DNA from: Aliarcobacter sp.
GTDB taxonomy: Bacteria > Campylobacterota > Campylobacteria > Campylobacterales > Arcobacteraceae
Length of the DNA stretch: 64,000 bases
Direction of reading: 5' to 3'
NCBI GenBank assembly: GCA_028688995.1
Contig: JAQTXB010000003.1
Span: forward strand, 62,001 to 126,000
Shown: positions 34,051-44,544 of the stretch, piece after piece
Layout of the letters: each line of letters begins with the position of its first letter
Numbering within the stretch: position 1 is the first letter of the stretch
Program-made: the position numbers and the translations under genes
Notes under the pieces: generated by a model
Told to the model about the DNA's origin: nothing
What the model saw: only the letters and a program-made list of their open reading frames with translations
The model's database searches: none

Positions 34051-35775
34051 ATGAAATTTAGTAGAATGTTTATCCCAACTACAAAAGAGACTCCAAATGA
34101 TGCCTCTTTACCATCTCATCAATATTTAATTAGAGGTGGATTTATAAATCAAGTTGGAGCTGGAATCTATAACTTTATGCCATTAGGAAAAATTGTTCTT
34201 GATAAAATTAGAGCTGTTGTAAAAGATGAAATGGATAAAGCAGGAGCAAATGAAGTTCAATTAGGTTTTGTAACACCTACTTCTTTATGGGAAGAATCAG
34301 GACGAGCAAATACAATGGGTCATGAGATGCTAAAATTCAAAGATAGAAAAAACACAAGTTTTGTTTTATCTCCCACAAATGAAGAAGCTATTGTTGATTT
34401 AGTTAGAAATAGAATCACTTCATATAAAGATTTACCAGTTAATCTTTATCAAATAAATACAAAATTTAGAGATGAAGCAAGACCTAGATTTGGTCTTATG
34501 AGAGGAAGAGAATTCCTAATGAAAGATGGTTATTCTTTCCACGCTAACGAAGAAGATTTAGTTAGAGAATTTAATCTAATGGAAGCAACATATAAAAAAG
34601 TTTATACAAGACTTGGACTTGATTTTAGGGTTGTAGCAGCAGATTCAGGAGCAATTGGTGGAAGTGGTTCTAAAGAATTCCATGTTTTAGCAAATAGTGG
34701 TGAAGATACTATTGTTGTTTGTCCTGATTGTGAATATGGTGCGAATATTGAAGCAGCTGTTAGAAAACCAAAACATGTAACAGCTTGGTTTGAAAATACT
34801 AACACTCCTGTTTCTATGGAAAGAGTTTTAACTCAGGATTTAAAAACTATTGAAGATGTAGCAAACTTTTTGAGTATTTCAAAAGCTCAAACAATTAAAG
34901 CAGTTATCAAAAAAGCTATTTATGAAAATAAAATACAAACAGTAATATTTTTTATAAGAGGAAATGATGAACTTGAAGAGACTAAAGCTTGTAATGCTGT
35001 AAATGCTTTAGAATTAATTGATGCAAGTGAAGAAGATATAAATGATGCTGGATTAATTGCTGGTTATTGTGGACCTTTCCATTTACCATCAAATATTGAT
35101 TTTGTAATAGATTTAGAAATTAAAGATGAAGTAGGATTAGCTTGTGGAGCTAATGAAGAACATTATCATTTAATAAATACAGATTTATCAACATTAGAAA
35201 ATGCGAAATATTATGATTTAGTTGCAGTTCAAGAAGGTGATAGTTGTGCTTGTTGTGGTGGAAAACTTCAATACACAAAAGGAATTGAAGCTGGACATAT
35301 TTTCCAACTTGGAACAAAATATTCTGAAGCTATGAATGCAAACTTCTTAGATGAAAATGGAAAAGCAAAACCATTTATTATGGGATGTTATGGAATTGGA
35401 GTTTCAAGATTAGTTGCTGCTGTAATTGAGCAAAATCACGATGATAAAGGTTGTATCTGGACAAAAGAGACTGCACCTTTTATGGTTGATATTATTGTTT
35501 CAAACTCTAAAAAAGAAGAAGAAGCACAAGCTGGTGAAGAAATTTATGAGAAATTAAAAAGAGCAGGAATTGATACAATATTAGATGATAGAGTAAATGC
35601 GAGATTTGGTTTTAAAATGGGAGATTTTGAGTTAATTGGTTTTCCATATGCTGTTGTAATTGGTAAAAAATTACCTGAGGGATTTGTTGAAATCGTAGAT
35701 AGAAAAACATTAGAAAAAATAGATGTAAAAATTGAAGATGTCCTTTCTAAAATTGTAGAATTAATTAAACAATAG
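34051..35775 (+). CDS. proS: Prolyl-tRNA synthetase
   Basis: 574 residues, bacterial-type class II enzyme with the YbaK-like editing insertion (about residues 230-390). Class II motifs: [36 protein letters not shown] and [10 protein letters not shown]. Separated from hemA by 16 bases with an AGGAAA ribosome site. Confidence 0.97.
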   Translation: MKFSRMFIPTTKETPNDASLPSHQYLIRGGFINQVGAGIYNFMPLGKIVLDKIRAVVKDEMDKAGANEVQLGFVTPTSLWEESGRANTMGHEMLKFKDRKNTSFVLSPTNEEAIVDLVRNRITSYKDLPVNLYQINTKFRDEARPRFGLMRGREFLMKDGYSFHANEEDLVREFNLMEATYKKVYTRLGLDFRVVAADSGAIGGSGSKEFHVLANSGEDTIVVCPDCEYGANIEAAVRKPKHVTAWFENTNTPVSMERVLTQDLKTIEDVANFLSISKAQTIKAVIKKAIYENKIQTVIFFIRGNDELEETKACNAVNALELIDASEEDINDAGLIAGYCGPFHLPSNIDFVIDLEIKDEVGLACGANEEHYHLINTDLSTLENAKYYDLVAVQEGDSCACCGGKLQYTKGIEAGHIFQLGTKYSEAMNANFLDENGKAKPFIMGCYGIGVSRLVAAVIEQNHDDKGCIWTKETAPFMVDIIVSNSKKEEEAQAGEEIYEKLKRAGIDTILDDRVNARFGFKMGDFELIGFPYAVVIGKKLPEGFVEIVDRKTLEKIDVKIEDVLSKIVELIKQ

Positions 35776-35784
35776 GAGTAGATT

Positions 35785-36645
35785 TTGGAAAAAGAGTTAG
35801 AAAAAAATATTGATAGTTTAACTAAAGATATAACTTCTTATATTCCTCACAATATTGTAGAAATTATAAGTGGTTATGCATTCTCATTTATAATGGCACT
35901 ATTAATTTTTGTTATTGGAAAATGGGCAGTTAATAAATTAGTTGCACTTTTAGGAAAAGTTTTACGAAAAGTTAAAGGTATGGATGAAACTCTAATTAAA
36001 TTTTTAGAGAATATTGTTTATTACGCTTTAATGATAGTTGTTCTTTTAACAGCATTGGGAAAATTAGGAGTTGAAACAACTTCATTTTTGGCAATTTTAG
36101 GAGCTGCAGGTCTTGCTATTGGTTTAGCATTAAAAGATTCATTAGGAAACTTTGCTTCAGGTGTTATGATAATTTTATTCAAACCTTTTAAAGTTGGAGA
36201 TTTAGTAACAGCTGCTGGAGTTACTGGAACTATAACAGAGGTTGGTATTTTTAATTCAATCTTTTTAACTGCTGATAATCAAAAAATTATTGTTCCAAAT
36301 GGAGCAATTACAAGTGGTTCAATAATCAATGTAAATGCAAATGATACAAGAAGAGTTGATTTAGTTGTTAGCATTGGATATAGCGATGATATTAAAAAAA
36401 CAAAAGAGGTTTTAAATAATATTTTAACTTCAAATGAAAAAGTTTTAGTTGATAAAGGAATTACAGTAGCAGTTGCAGAACTTGCTGAATCATCAGTTGA
36501 TTTTGTAGTTCGAGCTTGGGTTAAAACTCCTGATTATTGGGATGTTAAATTTGGTTTAACTGAAACAATAAAATTAAGATTTGATGAGGAAGGTATCTCT
36601 ATTCCATTCCCACAACAAGATGTTCACCACTACAACAATATTTAA
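35785..36645 (+). CDS. Small-conductance mechanosensitive channel, MscS family
   Basis: 286 residues, starting TTG at 35785 after AGGAG. Three membrane helices; the pore helix AAGLAIGLALKDSLGNFASG and the following FKPFKVGDLV beta-domain entry are typical of MscS. C-terminal mixed domain ends in FPQQDVHHYNN. Releases solutes at hypo-osmotic shock. Its end overlaps the next gene. Confidence 0.93.
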   Translation: MEKELEKNIDSLTKDITSYIPHNIVEIISGYAFSFIMALLIFVIGKWAVNKLVALLGKVLRKVKGMDETLIKFLENIVYYALMIVVLLTALGKLGVETTSFLAILGAAGLAIGLALKDSLGNFASGVMIILFKPFKVGDLVTAAGVTGTITEVGIFNSIFLTADNQKIIVPNGAITSGSIINVNANDTRRVDLVVSIGYSDDIKKTKEVLNNILTSNEKVLVDKGITVAVAELAESSVDFVVRAWVKTPDYWDVKFGLTETIKLRFDEEGISIPFPQQDVHHYNNI

Positions 36646-38017
36646 AATACCAAAAGTATTAGAAGATATTTTAAAAAACTTACAAAAATTAGGAGCAACT
36701 TCTATTCTTGTAGGTGGTTGTGTTCGTGATTACTTTTTAAATATTCCTGTAAAAGATTATGATGTTGAAATCTTTGGAATAGATTGCTTTGAAACTATTG
36801 AAAAATCCCTACAAAAATTTGGTTCTGTTAAATTAGTTGGAAAATCATTTGGAGTTTTAACTCTAAGAGTTGATGAATATGATTTTGATTTTGCACTTCC
36901 AAGAACTGAGAAAAAAATTGGAAACTCACACCAAGACTTTGAAGTTATAACAAATGCAAAACTAAGCTTTAAAGAAGCCGCTATTAGAAGAGATTTTACT
37001 ATTAATTCAATAGGATATGATTTTTTTAAAAAAGAGTTTTTAGACCCCTTTGATGGAATAAATGATTTAAAAAATAAAATTATAAAACATATTGATGACA
37101 ATACTTTTATCGAAGATTCTTTAAGAGTTTATAGGGCAGTTCAATTTGCTTCAAGATTTGATTTTAAAATAGATAAAAATACGAAAAAACTCTGCAAAGA
37201 AATTGTTTTAAAGGATGAGTTAAAATATTTGCCAAAAGAAAGAATCTATGAAGAGTTAAAAAAACTTTTTTTAAAATCAGAAAAACCTTCGATTGGATTT
37301 GAACTTTTTCGTAAACTTGGAATTTTAAAATATTTTCCTGAATTGGAAGTTTTGATAAATTGTGAGCAAGATAAGGAGTATCATCCAGAAGGTGATGTTT
37401 GGATTCATACGATGATGTGTCTTGATGAAATGGCTAGAATTTTAAAAGAAGAAAAAATAGAAGATGAATATAGAAAACTATATCTATTTTATGCAATTCT
37501 TTGTCATGATTTTGGGAAGCCATTTTGTACCCAAGAGATAAATGGGAAAATAACTTCTCACAAACATGAATCTTTAGGAATTGAACCAACAATCTCTTTT
37601 TTATCAAAACTAACAAATGAAAAAAAGTTTATTGATATAGTTTGTTCATTAGTAAAAAATCATTTAACACCATTTCAACTCTACTTGGCAGAATCTTCAT
37701 TAAAAGCAATAAAAAGATTATCTTTAAAAGTTAATATTGAAGATTTATGTTTAGTTTGTTTGGCTGATTGTTTAGGCAGAACAATTTTAAATAAAGAGAA
37801 ATGTCCAAAGGCAACTTCTTGGGTTTTAGAAAAAGCAAAAGAGTTAGATATTCATAATGTTCCTGTAAAACAATTAGTTTTAGGAAGAGATTTAATAGAA
37901 CTTGGATTTAAACCCTCAAAAGAGTTTAAAGAGATTTTAGAGTTTGCTTTTGATTTACAAATAGATGAAAATATGAAAAAAGAAGAGATAATAAAAAATA
38001 TTATAAAAAAGTATTAA
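36620..38017 (+). CDS. tRNA nucleotidyltransferase (CCA-adding type) with HD domain
   Basis: 465 residues from ATG 36620, inside the last 26 bases of the channel gene; an upstream ATG at 36581 would add a non-homologous tail. N-terminal polymerase beta fold LVGGCVRDYFLN with DYDVEIFG, then RRDFTINSIGYD and the RVYRAVQFASRFDF helix. An HD phosphohydrolase region follows (EYHPEGDVWIHT, CHDFGKP, HKHES), as in the multifunctional CCA enzymes. No strong ribosome site, so translation is probably coupled. Confidence 0.9.
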   Translation: MFTTTTIFKIPKVLEDILKNLQKLGATSILVGGCVRDYFLNIPVKDYDVEIFGIDCFETIEKSLQKFGSVKLVGKSFGVLTLRVDEYDFDFALPRTEKKIGNSHQDFEVITNAKLSFKEAAIRRDFTINSIGYDFFKKEFLDPFDGINDLKNKIIKHIDDNTFIEDSLRVYRAVQFASRFDFKIDKNTKKLCKEIVLKDELKYLPKERIYEELKKLFLKSEKPSIGFELFRKLGILKYFPELEVLINCEQDKEYHPEGDVWIHTMMCLDEMARILKEEKIEDEYRKLYLFYAILCHDFGKPFCTQEINGKITSHKHESLGIEPTISFLSKLTNEKKFIDIVCSLVKNHLTPFQLYLAESSLKAIKRLSLKVNIEDLCLVCLADCLGRTILNKEKCPKATSWVLEKAKELDIHNVPVKQLVLGRDLIELGFKPSKEFKEILEFAFDLQIDENMKKEEIIKNIIKKY

Positions 38018-38083
38018 AATAACAATTTTAAGGCGATTTTAAAATTAATATTATAGAATATATCTAAATTAAAAGGAGAAAAA

Positions 38084-38521
38084 ATGAAAAAAATTATTGG
38101 TTTAATTGCTGCAATTGGTCTAACTACATCAATTTATGCAAATGAAAATACAGGTTGTGGATTAGGTTCTCTAATAATCAAAAATCAGAACACAGTTGCT
38201 TTACAAGTATTAGCAGCTACAACAAATGGAACTTCTGGAAATCAAACTTTTGGTATTACAAGTGGAACATCAAACTGTGCTAAACCAAACAACTATGTAT
38301 CAAATGACAAATTAAATAAATTTGTTTCAGAAAATATGGATGAATTAGCATTAGATATTTCTGCTGGTCATGGTGAAACACTTTCAACAGTTGCAAAACT
38401 TATGAATGTAGAAAACAATGCAGAATTTTCAGCTAAATTACAAGCTAACTTTTCAAATATTTACGCAAGTCAAAATGTAACTTCAGCTTCTGTTATTGAT
38501 TCAATTGCTAAATATATGTAA
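38084..38521 (+). CDS. Exported DUF3015-family protein
   Basis: 145 residues with a signal peptide (about 1-19, ending IYA). The mature N-terminus NENTGCGLGSLII carries the GCGLGS motif of DUF3015 and a second cysteine in GTSNCAKP probably forms a disulphide. Strong ribosome site AAAAGGAG. Periplasmic or outer-membrane associated; function unknown. The DUF4105 gene starts inside its last 26 bases. Confidence 0.85.
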   Translation: MKKIIGLIAAIGLTTSIYANENTGCGLGSLIIKNQNTVALQVLAATTNGTSGNQTFGITSGTSNCAKPNNYVSNDKLNKFVSENMDELALDISAGHGETLSTVAKLMNVENNAEFSAKLQANFSNIYASQNVTSASVIDSIAKYM

Positions 38522-40307
38522 TTTTTTTAATAGGGGAGTTAAGTATTTATTACTTACTCTTCTATTTTCAACTTTTAGTTACTCTTCTCAAAATATAAAC
38601 TCTTTTATTGAACAAACAAAACTTTATGAAAACCCTTATTGGTCAAAACTTTTACATTATAGAAATGGTGAAAGTGAAATAGATTCAAATAATTTTTTTA
38701 TATCAAAAGATGGAAAAAGCGATTTAAAAAAAGAATTATTTGAAACTATAAACTCTTTAGAAAATGGAAAAGATGATGTATTATGCAGATTTCCACTAAG
38801 AGTACAATGGTTAAAACAAAATATTCTAAATTTAGAAAAACAAATTATTTCTTATTCTTGTCCAAAGTTAGATGAATTTTTAAAAGTAGTTGATGCAAAA
38901 TACGTAACAATGGTTTTTCCTACAGCTCACATAAATTCACCAGCTTCTATGTATGGACATACTTTTTTAAGAGTTTCTTCCGATGAAGAAACTCCACTAA
39001 TCTCAAATGCAATAAATTTTGCAGCAAAAACAGATGATACAAATGGCTTAATTTTCGCCTATAAAGGCTTATTTGGTGAGTATGAAGGAAGATATTCAAT
39101 TCTTCCATATTATGAAAAAATTAAAGAGTATAATAATTTAGAACAAAGAGATATTTGGGAATATGATTTAGATTTAACTCAAGAAGAGATAGATAAATTA
39201 GTTTTACACAGCTTTGAGCTAAAAGATTCATATTCTGATTATTTCTTTTTTAAAGAGAATTGTTCTTATAACATTTTATGGCTCTTAGAAGTTGCAAGGG
39301 ATGATTTAGATTTAGTTAGCCACTTTACATTTAAAACAGTTCCTTTGGATTCTATTAAAGTTTTAAAGGAATATAATCTAATAAAATCTTCAAAATATCG
39401 TTATTCAAGTATGAAAAAGATGAAAAATATTTTGGAAGAAAAGATTAAAAATAAAGAGTATTTAGAATCTTTTGTGAATGAAAATGAACCTTTAAATAAG
39501 ACTTTGAGTGAAGAGGACAAAATCTCATATTTGGATTTTAAAATCTCTTATTTACAATATGAAAGAGCAAATAATAAGTATGAAAAAGATGAGTATTTAA
39601 AAAAATATTTACAACTATTAAAAGAGAGAAGTTCTTATAAAAGTGCTTCAAATTATGATGTGAAAACTCCTTTTAATCCACTTTATTCCCATGATTCTGC
39701 AAAAGCTTCACTTTTTTATAATTCAAATGATAGTTTTGAATTTGGTATAAAACCAGTTTACAATGATATTTATGATATTAGTGATGGATATTTAGCTGGT
39801 GCATATATTGATTTTTTTGATTTAAATCTAAAAAAAGAAAAAGATGAAAATATAAAATTAGACAGATTTACTTTATTAAAAATAAAATCTCTAGCACCAA
39901 GGGATATGTTTTTCAAACCCTTATCTTGGGGAATTGATTTAGGATATGAACATTTTAAAGACCAAAGTGATTATTTAAAAGTTAAGCCAGAAACAGGTTT
40001 TACTTTTGGAAGTGAAAAAGACTTTATTTATTTAATGATTGGTTCAAATGTTTATTATAAAGATAGTGACCAGTTATACTCTGCTGGTTCATCTTTGGGA
40101 TTTGTAACAAATAGATTTGATGATTTTAAAATAGGAGCTTCATACTCTTATGATAGATACAACAAAGGTCTTGAAAACAATCAATTTGAGGTGTTTACAA
40201 CTTATAAATTAGAACAAAATAGTGCGTTAAACATAAGATATTTAAATGATGATTTATACAAAAAAGAGCAAGATAGATTAAAAATAGGAATTTCTTACTA
40301 TTTTTAG
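38496..40307 (+). CDS. DUF4105 (Lnb N-terminal type) envelope protein with C-terminal barrel-like region
   Basis: 603 residues. The start at ATG 38496 (or TTG 38505) lies inside the DUF3015 gene, because no start codon follows the apparent AGGGGAG at 38532. The export signal is KYLLLTLLFSTFSYS (about residues 16-31). The DUF4105 domain spans about 40-330 with SMYGHTFLRVSS (His) and FFFKENCSYNILWLLE (Cys), a His/Cys pair suggesting papain-like chemistry. From about 390 the strand pattern and terminal KIGISYYF resemble an outer-membrane barrel. Co-expressed with the DUF3015 gene; function unknown. Confidence 0.8.
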   Translation: MIQLLNICNFFNRGVKYLLLTLLFSTFSYSSQNINSFIEQTKLYENPYWSKLLHYRNGESEIDSNNFFISKDGKSDLKKELFETINSLENGKDDVLCRFPLRVQWLKQNILNLEKQIISYSCPKLDEFLKVVDAKYVTMVFPTAHINSPASMYGHTFLRVSSDEETPLISNAINFAAKTDDTNGLIFAYKGLFGEYEGRYSILPYYEKIKEYNNLEQRDIWEYDLDLTQEEIDKLVLHSFELKDSYSDYFFFKENCSYNILWLLEVARDDLDLVSHFTFKTVPLDSIKVLKEYNLIKSSKYRYSSMKKMKNILEEKIKNKEYLESFVNENEPLNKTLSEEDKISYLDFKISYLQYERANNKYEKDEYLKKYLQLLKERSSYKSASNYDVKTPFNPLYSHDSAKASLFYNSNDSFEFGIKPVYNDIYDISDGYLAGAYIDFFDLNLKKEKDENIKLDRFTLLKIKSLAPRDMFFKPLSWGIDLGYEHFKDQSDYLKVKPETGFTFGSEKDFIYLMIGSNVYYKDSDQLYSAGSSLGFVTNRFDDFKIGASYSYDRYNKGLENNQFEVFTTYKLEQNSALNIRYLNDDLYKKEQDRLKIGISYYF

Positions 40308-40336
40308 AAGATTAAAGAAAAATTCTTTAATCTTCT
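40306..40336. terminator. Hairpin between convergent DUF4105 and lnt genes
   Basis: Perfect 14-bp stem AGAAGATTAAAGAA (40306-40319) / TTCTTTAATCTTCT (40323-40336) with a three-base loop; it includes the last bases of the DUF4105 stop codon. There is no good T run on either side, so it may act as a transcript end stabiliser. Confidence 0.6.
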
Positions 40337-41568
40337 TATGGTCTATAAACTCTATTTTGACTTCCATTTACAACATGGAAAATATTAATATCATATTTTC
40401 TTGAGTAGTATTTTAATAATAGATGTTGTAAAGTTGGTTCAATTGATGGAATAAACCAAGCATTATTTGAAATTACTATCATATATTTTGTATCAGCTAA
40501 ATTTTCAAAAATTTTATCAGTAGTTGCTTCATAACAAATTGCATTTCTAAACTTTTCACCTTTGATTGTAAAATCAGTTGGTGTACTAGCTTTTGAATAA
40601 TCTTGTGCTCCATTATAAAAAATCTTATTTATAAAATCAACCAGAAACTTAGGAAAAGGAATCTCTTCCCCAAAAGGAACAAGAACAACTTTTTTAGCTA
40701 TTTCAATTTCACCTTTGCTAAAATGATAAGAAGCATTATAAATTTGATTATCTTCAACATATAAAGCACCTGTGATAATATCAATTTTATTTGATAACTC
40801 TTTTAATCTTTCAAGTAGTGCACTATTTCTATTTAAAACTGTTGTAAATGCAGTTTCTGGTAATACAACTAAATCTTTTTGTAAATTTATAGCTTTATTT
40901 ATCTCATCAAAATTTTGTTCATCAAGGGTTGATTTGTACTTTTTATCCCATCTTAAATCTTGATTTACATTCATTTGTGGCATATATATTTTTGCATTTG
41001 GGTTTTGAATATATAAACCTTTTGGAAAAGTAAGTGTAAATAAAAGAGGAATAATTGCTAATATTTTAAATCTTTTGAGTTTTATCATAAAATAAAAAGA
41101 GACTAAGATAAGAAAAAAATCTACTTTTCCAATACCAATATATGAATCAATGAATAATAATTCAAATTTCATCCAATTAAAACCAAACGGTGCAAAAAAA
41201 GTGAAAGCAAAAATTGCCAATATTCTAAAAGTTAATCTATCAAAAAAAGCAAAAAGATAAAAAATTATTGCATAAACAATACCTATAAAGAGTAAAATGA
41301 TAGGTGTTAAATAGACTAAATCATAATATTGTAGACTAACTGCCATCCAATTACACCATAAAACACCTGTTAAAAATCCACTAACAAGTAGCGCTTTTTT
41401 AGGAATAATAAGTAAAAAATATAAAGCAAAAAGCCCTAATATTGTATTTAAAAATTTGATTTCTATATTAAAATAGCTTAAATATATGAAAGAACTTAAT
41501 AAAATAGAACTAATGAAGCCTTTTATTATGAAGTTTTTGTTAGAATAATCGCGTTTTAGTAAAAACAT
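40336..41568 (-). CDS. lnt: Apolipoprotein N-acyltransferase
   Basis: 410 residues, shorter than the about 510 of E. coli but usual for Campylobacterota. N-terminal half has about six membrane helices; the C-terminal nitrilase domain has the catalytic Glu in VVLPETAF, a Lys in KKVVLVPFGEEIPF and the Cys in NAICYEAT. Adds the third acyl chain to lipoproteins in the inner membrane. It is divergent from yajC. Confidence 0.9.
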   Translation of the reverse strand: MFLLKRDYSNKNFIIKGFISSILLSSFIYLSYFNIEIKFLNTILGLFALYFLLIIPKKALLVSGFLTGVLWCNWMAVSLQYYDLVYLTPIILLFIGIVYAIIFYLFAFFDRLTFRILAIFAFTFFAPFGFNWMKFELLFIDSYIGIGKVDFFLILVSFYFMIKLKRFKILAIIPLLFTLTFPKGLYIQNPNAKIYMPQMNVNQDLRWDKKYKSTLDEQNFDEINKAINLQKDLVVLPETAFTTVLNRNSALLERLKELSNKIDIITGALYVEDNQIYNASYHFSKGEIEIAKKVVLVPFGEEIPFPKFLVDFINKIFYNGAQDYSKASTPTDFTIKGEKFRNAICYEATTDKIFENLADTKYMIVISNNAWFIPSIEPTLQHLLLKYYSRKYDINIFHVVNGSQNRVYRP

Positions 41569-41596
41569 AATAAACTACTTTTTAAAAGGAAATTTG

Positions 41597-41863
41597 ATGA
41601 ATACGGATTTAATAAATTCATTGCTACCTCTAGTTGCATTGTTTGCAATTTTTTACTTTTTGATTATCAGACCACAACAAAAACAAGCGAAAGCTCATAA
41701 AGAAATGGTTGCTAATTTGAAAAAAGGTGACAAAATTGTAACAAATGGAGGCTTAATAGTAGAGGTTGCTAAAGTAGAAGATACATATTTTCTAGTAAAA
41801 AACAGTGACAATACTGAAATGAAACTAATCAAAGAGTTTGTAGCAAAACTTTTAGAGGACTAA
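41597..41863 (+). CDS. yajC: Preprotein translocase subunit YajC
   Basis: 88 residues from ATG 41597, after AAAAGGA; a TTG directly before it is ignored. One membrane helix (LVALFAIFYFLIIRPQQKQ) and a small cytoplasmic domain with GGLIVEVAKVED. Accessory subunit of the SecDF complex encoded downstream. Confidence 0.95.
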   Translation: MNTDLINSLLPLVALFAIFYFLIIRPQQKQAKAHKEMVANLKKGDKIVTNGGLIVEVAKVEDTYFLVKNSDNTEMKLIKEFVAKLLED

Positions 41864-41879
41864 TATCCTTCTTAAAATT

Positions 41880-41906
41880 TAAGATATGTAGGAATTACAT
41901 ATCTTA
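41880..41906 (+). other. mRNA stem-loop between yajC and secD
   Basis: AAGATATGTA (41881-41890) / TACATATCTT (41896-41905), plus one outer T-A pair, loop GGAAT. No T tract follows, so it is more likely a processing or stability element than a terminator. Confidence 0.5.
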
Positions 41907-41943
41907 TAACTTCAAATTATGAACCTAACTCAAGGAAAAAGAA

Positions 41944-43509
41944 TTGAAAATCTTTAATTATAGACTTATAATATTTGTATTAAGTATTATTTTTGGTGTT
42001 GTTTTTTCAATCCCATCTTTATTACAAACTGATACAGGAAAAAAAATAGCTTTAGGACTTGATTTACAAGGTGGATTACACATGCTTTTAGGTGTTAATA
42101 CACAAGAAGCTGTAACTTCAAAAATTAAAACTATTGCAACTACAGTAAAATATTTTTCAGATGACGAAGAATTATTAATAGATGGACTTTCAATTGAAAA
42201 TGATGCTGTTGTATTTACAGTATTAGATAAAGATGAAATGCCAAAAATTGATGAAATGTTAAATCAAATAAAAGGTTTAGCTATTTCAAAAGATGATTTA
42301 AAATATACTTTAAAATTAACTGCTGAAGATATAGCTAAAACAAAAGATTTAGCAGTTGTTCAAGCGGTTGAAACTATTAGAAATAGACTTGACCAATTTG
42401 GTTTATCTGAACCTTCTGTATTAAGACAAGGTGATACTGACATTGTTGTTGAACTTCCTGGAATTAAAACAGCAGAAGATGAAAAAGCTGCACGTGAGCT
42501 TATTTCAAAACCAGCAAATCTTGAATTAATGGCGGTTGATGAAGAAAGAGCAGATCAAGTATATACTATGACTTCTTCACAAGCTGCTTCTTATGGAAAT
42601 GTAATTTTAGAAGATACAAATAATCCTGATAAAAAATATCTAGTAAAAGAGATTCCTATTTTAACAGGAAGCCAAGTAATTGATGCTCAAGTTGCATTTG
42701 ATCAATCTAACCAAGCAATTATTAACTTTACTCTAAATTCAACAGGTGCTAGAATTTTTGGTGACTTCACTGCAAAAAGTGTTGGTAAAAGATTAGCTGT
42801 TGTTTTAGATGGAAAAGTTTATTCTGCACCAAATATTAGAGAGAGAATCGGTGGTGGAAGTGGACAAATTTCAGGTGGATTTACTGTTCAAGAAGCTGGA
42901 AATGTTGCTATTGCTTTAAGAAGTGGAGCATTACCTGCAACTGTTACTATGCTTGAAAAAAGAAGCGTTGGTCCATCTTTAGGAGCGGATTCAATTAAAG
43001 CTTCAAGTTTAGCTTTAGTTTCTGGATTTGCTTTAGTATTTGTATTTATGATTATTTATTATAGACGTGCAGGTATAGTTGCAAATATTGCACTTATTGC
43101 AAATGTATTTATTATCATTGCAGTTATGTCTTTATTTGGAGCAACTTTGACACTTCCTGGTATGGCTGGAATTGTACTTACTATTGGTATGGCAGTTGAT
43201 TCAAATGTTATTATCACTGAAAGAATTAGAGAAGTATTACATGAAGGTGCATCAGTAGCTAAAGCACTTGAAGATGGTTATTCAAATGCAATGAGAGCTA
43301 TTGTGGATTCAAATATTACAACTTTACTTGCAGCTATGATTTTATATGCTTATGGTACAGGACCAATTAAAGGATTTGCAATTACTATTTCTATTGGTAT
43401 TTTGACTTCAATGCTAACGGCAATTTTAGGTACACATGGAATGTATGAAGCATTATTACCTAAAATAACAAAAGATAAAAATCTAAGAAAATGGTTTGGA
43501 GTTAAATAA
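41944..43509 (+). CDS. secD: Protein translocase subunit SecD
   Basis: 521 residues, TTG start at 41944 with AAGGAAAAAG upstream. N-terminal membrane helix, then LGLDLQGGLHMLLGV, a large periplasmic domain, and five C-terminal helices with VLTIGMAVDSNVIITERIRE typical of RND-type SecD. Uses the proton gradient to help complete protein export. Stop codon overlaps the secF start by one base. Confidence 0.96.
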   Translation: MKIFNYRLIIFVLSIIFGVVFSIPSLLQTDTGKKIALGLDLQGGLHMLLGVNTQEAVTSKIKTIATTVKYFSDDEELLIDGLSIENDAVVFTVLDKDEMPKIDEMLNQIKGLAISKDDLKYTLKLTAEDIAKTKDLAVVQAVETIRNRLDQFGLSEPSVLRQGDTDIVVELPGIKTAEDEKAARELISKPANLELMAVDEERADQVYTMTSSQAASYGNVILEDTNNPDKKYLVKEIPILTGSQVIDAQVAFDQSNQAIINFTLNSTGARIFGDFTAKSVGKRLAVVLDGKVYSAPNIRERIGGGSGQISGGFTVQEAGNVAIALRSGALPATVTMLEKRSVGPSLGADSIKASSLALVSGFALVFVFMIIYYRRAGIVANIALIANVFIIIAVMSLFGATLTLPGMAGIVLTIGMAVDSNVIITERIREVLHEGASVAKALEDGYSNAMRAIVDSNITTLLAAMILYAYGTGPIKGFAITISIGILTSMLTAILGTHGMYEALLPKITKDKNLRKWFGVK

Positions 43510-44477
43510 TGGAAATTTTTAAAACAGAAAAAATTTACAATTTAATGGGTAAAAGAGTTGCTTTTTTAGGTTTTTCTTCTATCCTTGTTATTGCATCAAT
43601 TATTTTACTTTTAACAAAAGGTTTAAACTTTGGTATTGATTTTGCTGGTGGAACTATTATTCAAGTAAAATATGAACAAGCAGCACCAATAAATCAACTA
43701 AGAGATATTTTTAAAGAGTCAAAATACTCAAATGCAGTAATTAGTGAATTTGGATCTGCTGATGAGGTTGTTATTAGAATTACTGGAAGTAGTTCTGATT
43801 TATCAAATGATATTGGTGATGAAATGAAAACTACTCTTGCTCCAACTGGAAAGTTTGAGATTAGAAGAGTAGATATGGTTGGACCTAAAGTTGGTGGTGA
43901 ATTAAGAGAAAAAGGTTTAATGGCCTTAGTTTTATCTTTAGTTGCAATGTTAATTTATGTTTCATTTAGATTTGAGTGGAGATTTGCAGTTGCTTCAATT
44001 TTAGCATTATTACATGATGCAACAATTGCAATGGGGGCTGTAAGTTTATTTAATGTTGAAGTTAATTTAGATATTTTGGCTGCTATTTTAACACTTCTTG
44101 GATATTCAATTAATGATACTATTATCGTATTTGATAGAATTAGAGAAAATTTACAAACAACAAAAGATAACCTTTTAGAGGATGTAATAAATACTTCAGT
44201 AACTAAAACTTTATCAAGAACTACACTTACTTCATTAACAGTATTATTTGTTGTTGCAACATTATTACTTTTTGGTGGAGAGATTATTTACGGATTCTCA
44301 TTTACTTTATTTGTTGGGGTTATTGTAGGAACTTATTCATCAATTTTCGTAGCATCAAGTTTCTTAGTTCAATTAAAATTCTCTGTTGAAGAATTTAAAA
44401 ATAAAGAGGCAGAGAAAATAAAAAAAGCAAAAGAAAAAGCTAGAAATAGAGCTATGTATGAGCAAGGTACAGTTTGA
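43509..44477 (+). CDS. secF: Protein translocase subunit SecF
   Basis: 322 residues. N-terminal helix, then NFGIDFAGGTIIQV, a short periplasmic domain, and LLGYSINDTIIVFDRIRENL and SRTTLTSLTVLFVV in the membrane half. Translationally coupled to secD (TAATG). Followed by an intrinsic terminator. Confidence 0.96.
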   Translation: MEIFKTEKIYNLMGKRVAFLGFSSILVIASIILLLTKGLNFGIDFAGGTIIQVKYEQAAPINQLRDIFKESKYSNAVISEFGSADEVVIRITGSSSDLSNDIGDEMKTTLAPTGKFEIRRVDMVGPKVGGELREKGLMALVLSLVAMLIYVSFRFEWRFAVASILALLHDATIAMGAVSLFNVEVNLDILAAILTLLGYSINDTIIVFDRIRENLQTTKDNLLEDVINTSVTKTLSRTTLTSLTVLFVVATLLLFGGEIIYGFSFTLFVGVIVGTYSSIFVASSFLVQLKFSVEEFKNKEAEKIKKAKEKARNRAMYEQGTV

Positions 44478-44510
44478 TAAATAGGTAGTTTTTAATAAAT
44501 TATGTTTTTA

Positions 44511-44544
44511 CAAAGGAGAGAGTTTTTGACTTTCTCCTTTTTTT
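44511..44544 (+). terminator. Intrinsic terminator of the yajC-secD-secF operon
   Basis: AAAGGAGA (44512-44519) / TCTCCTTT (44533-44540) with a 13-base loop, running into TTTTTTT. Confidence 0.8.
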
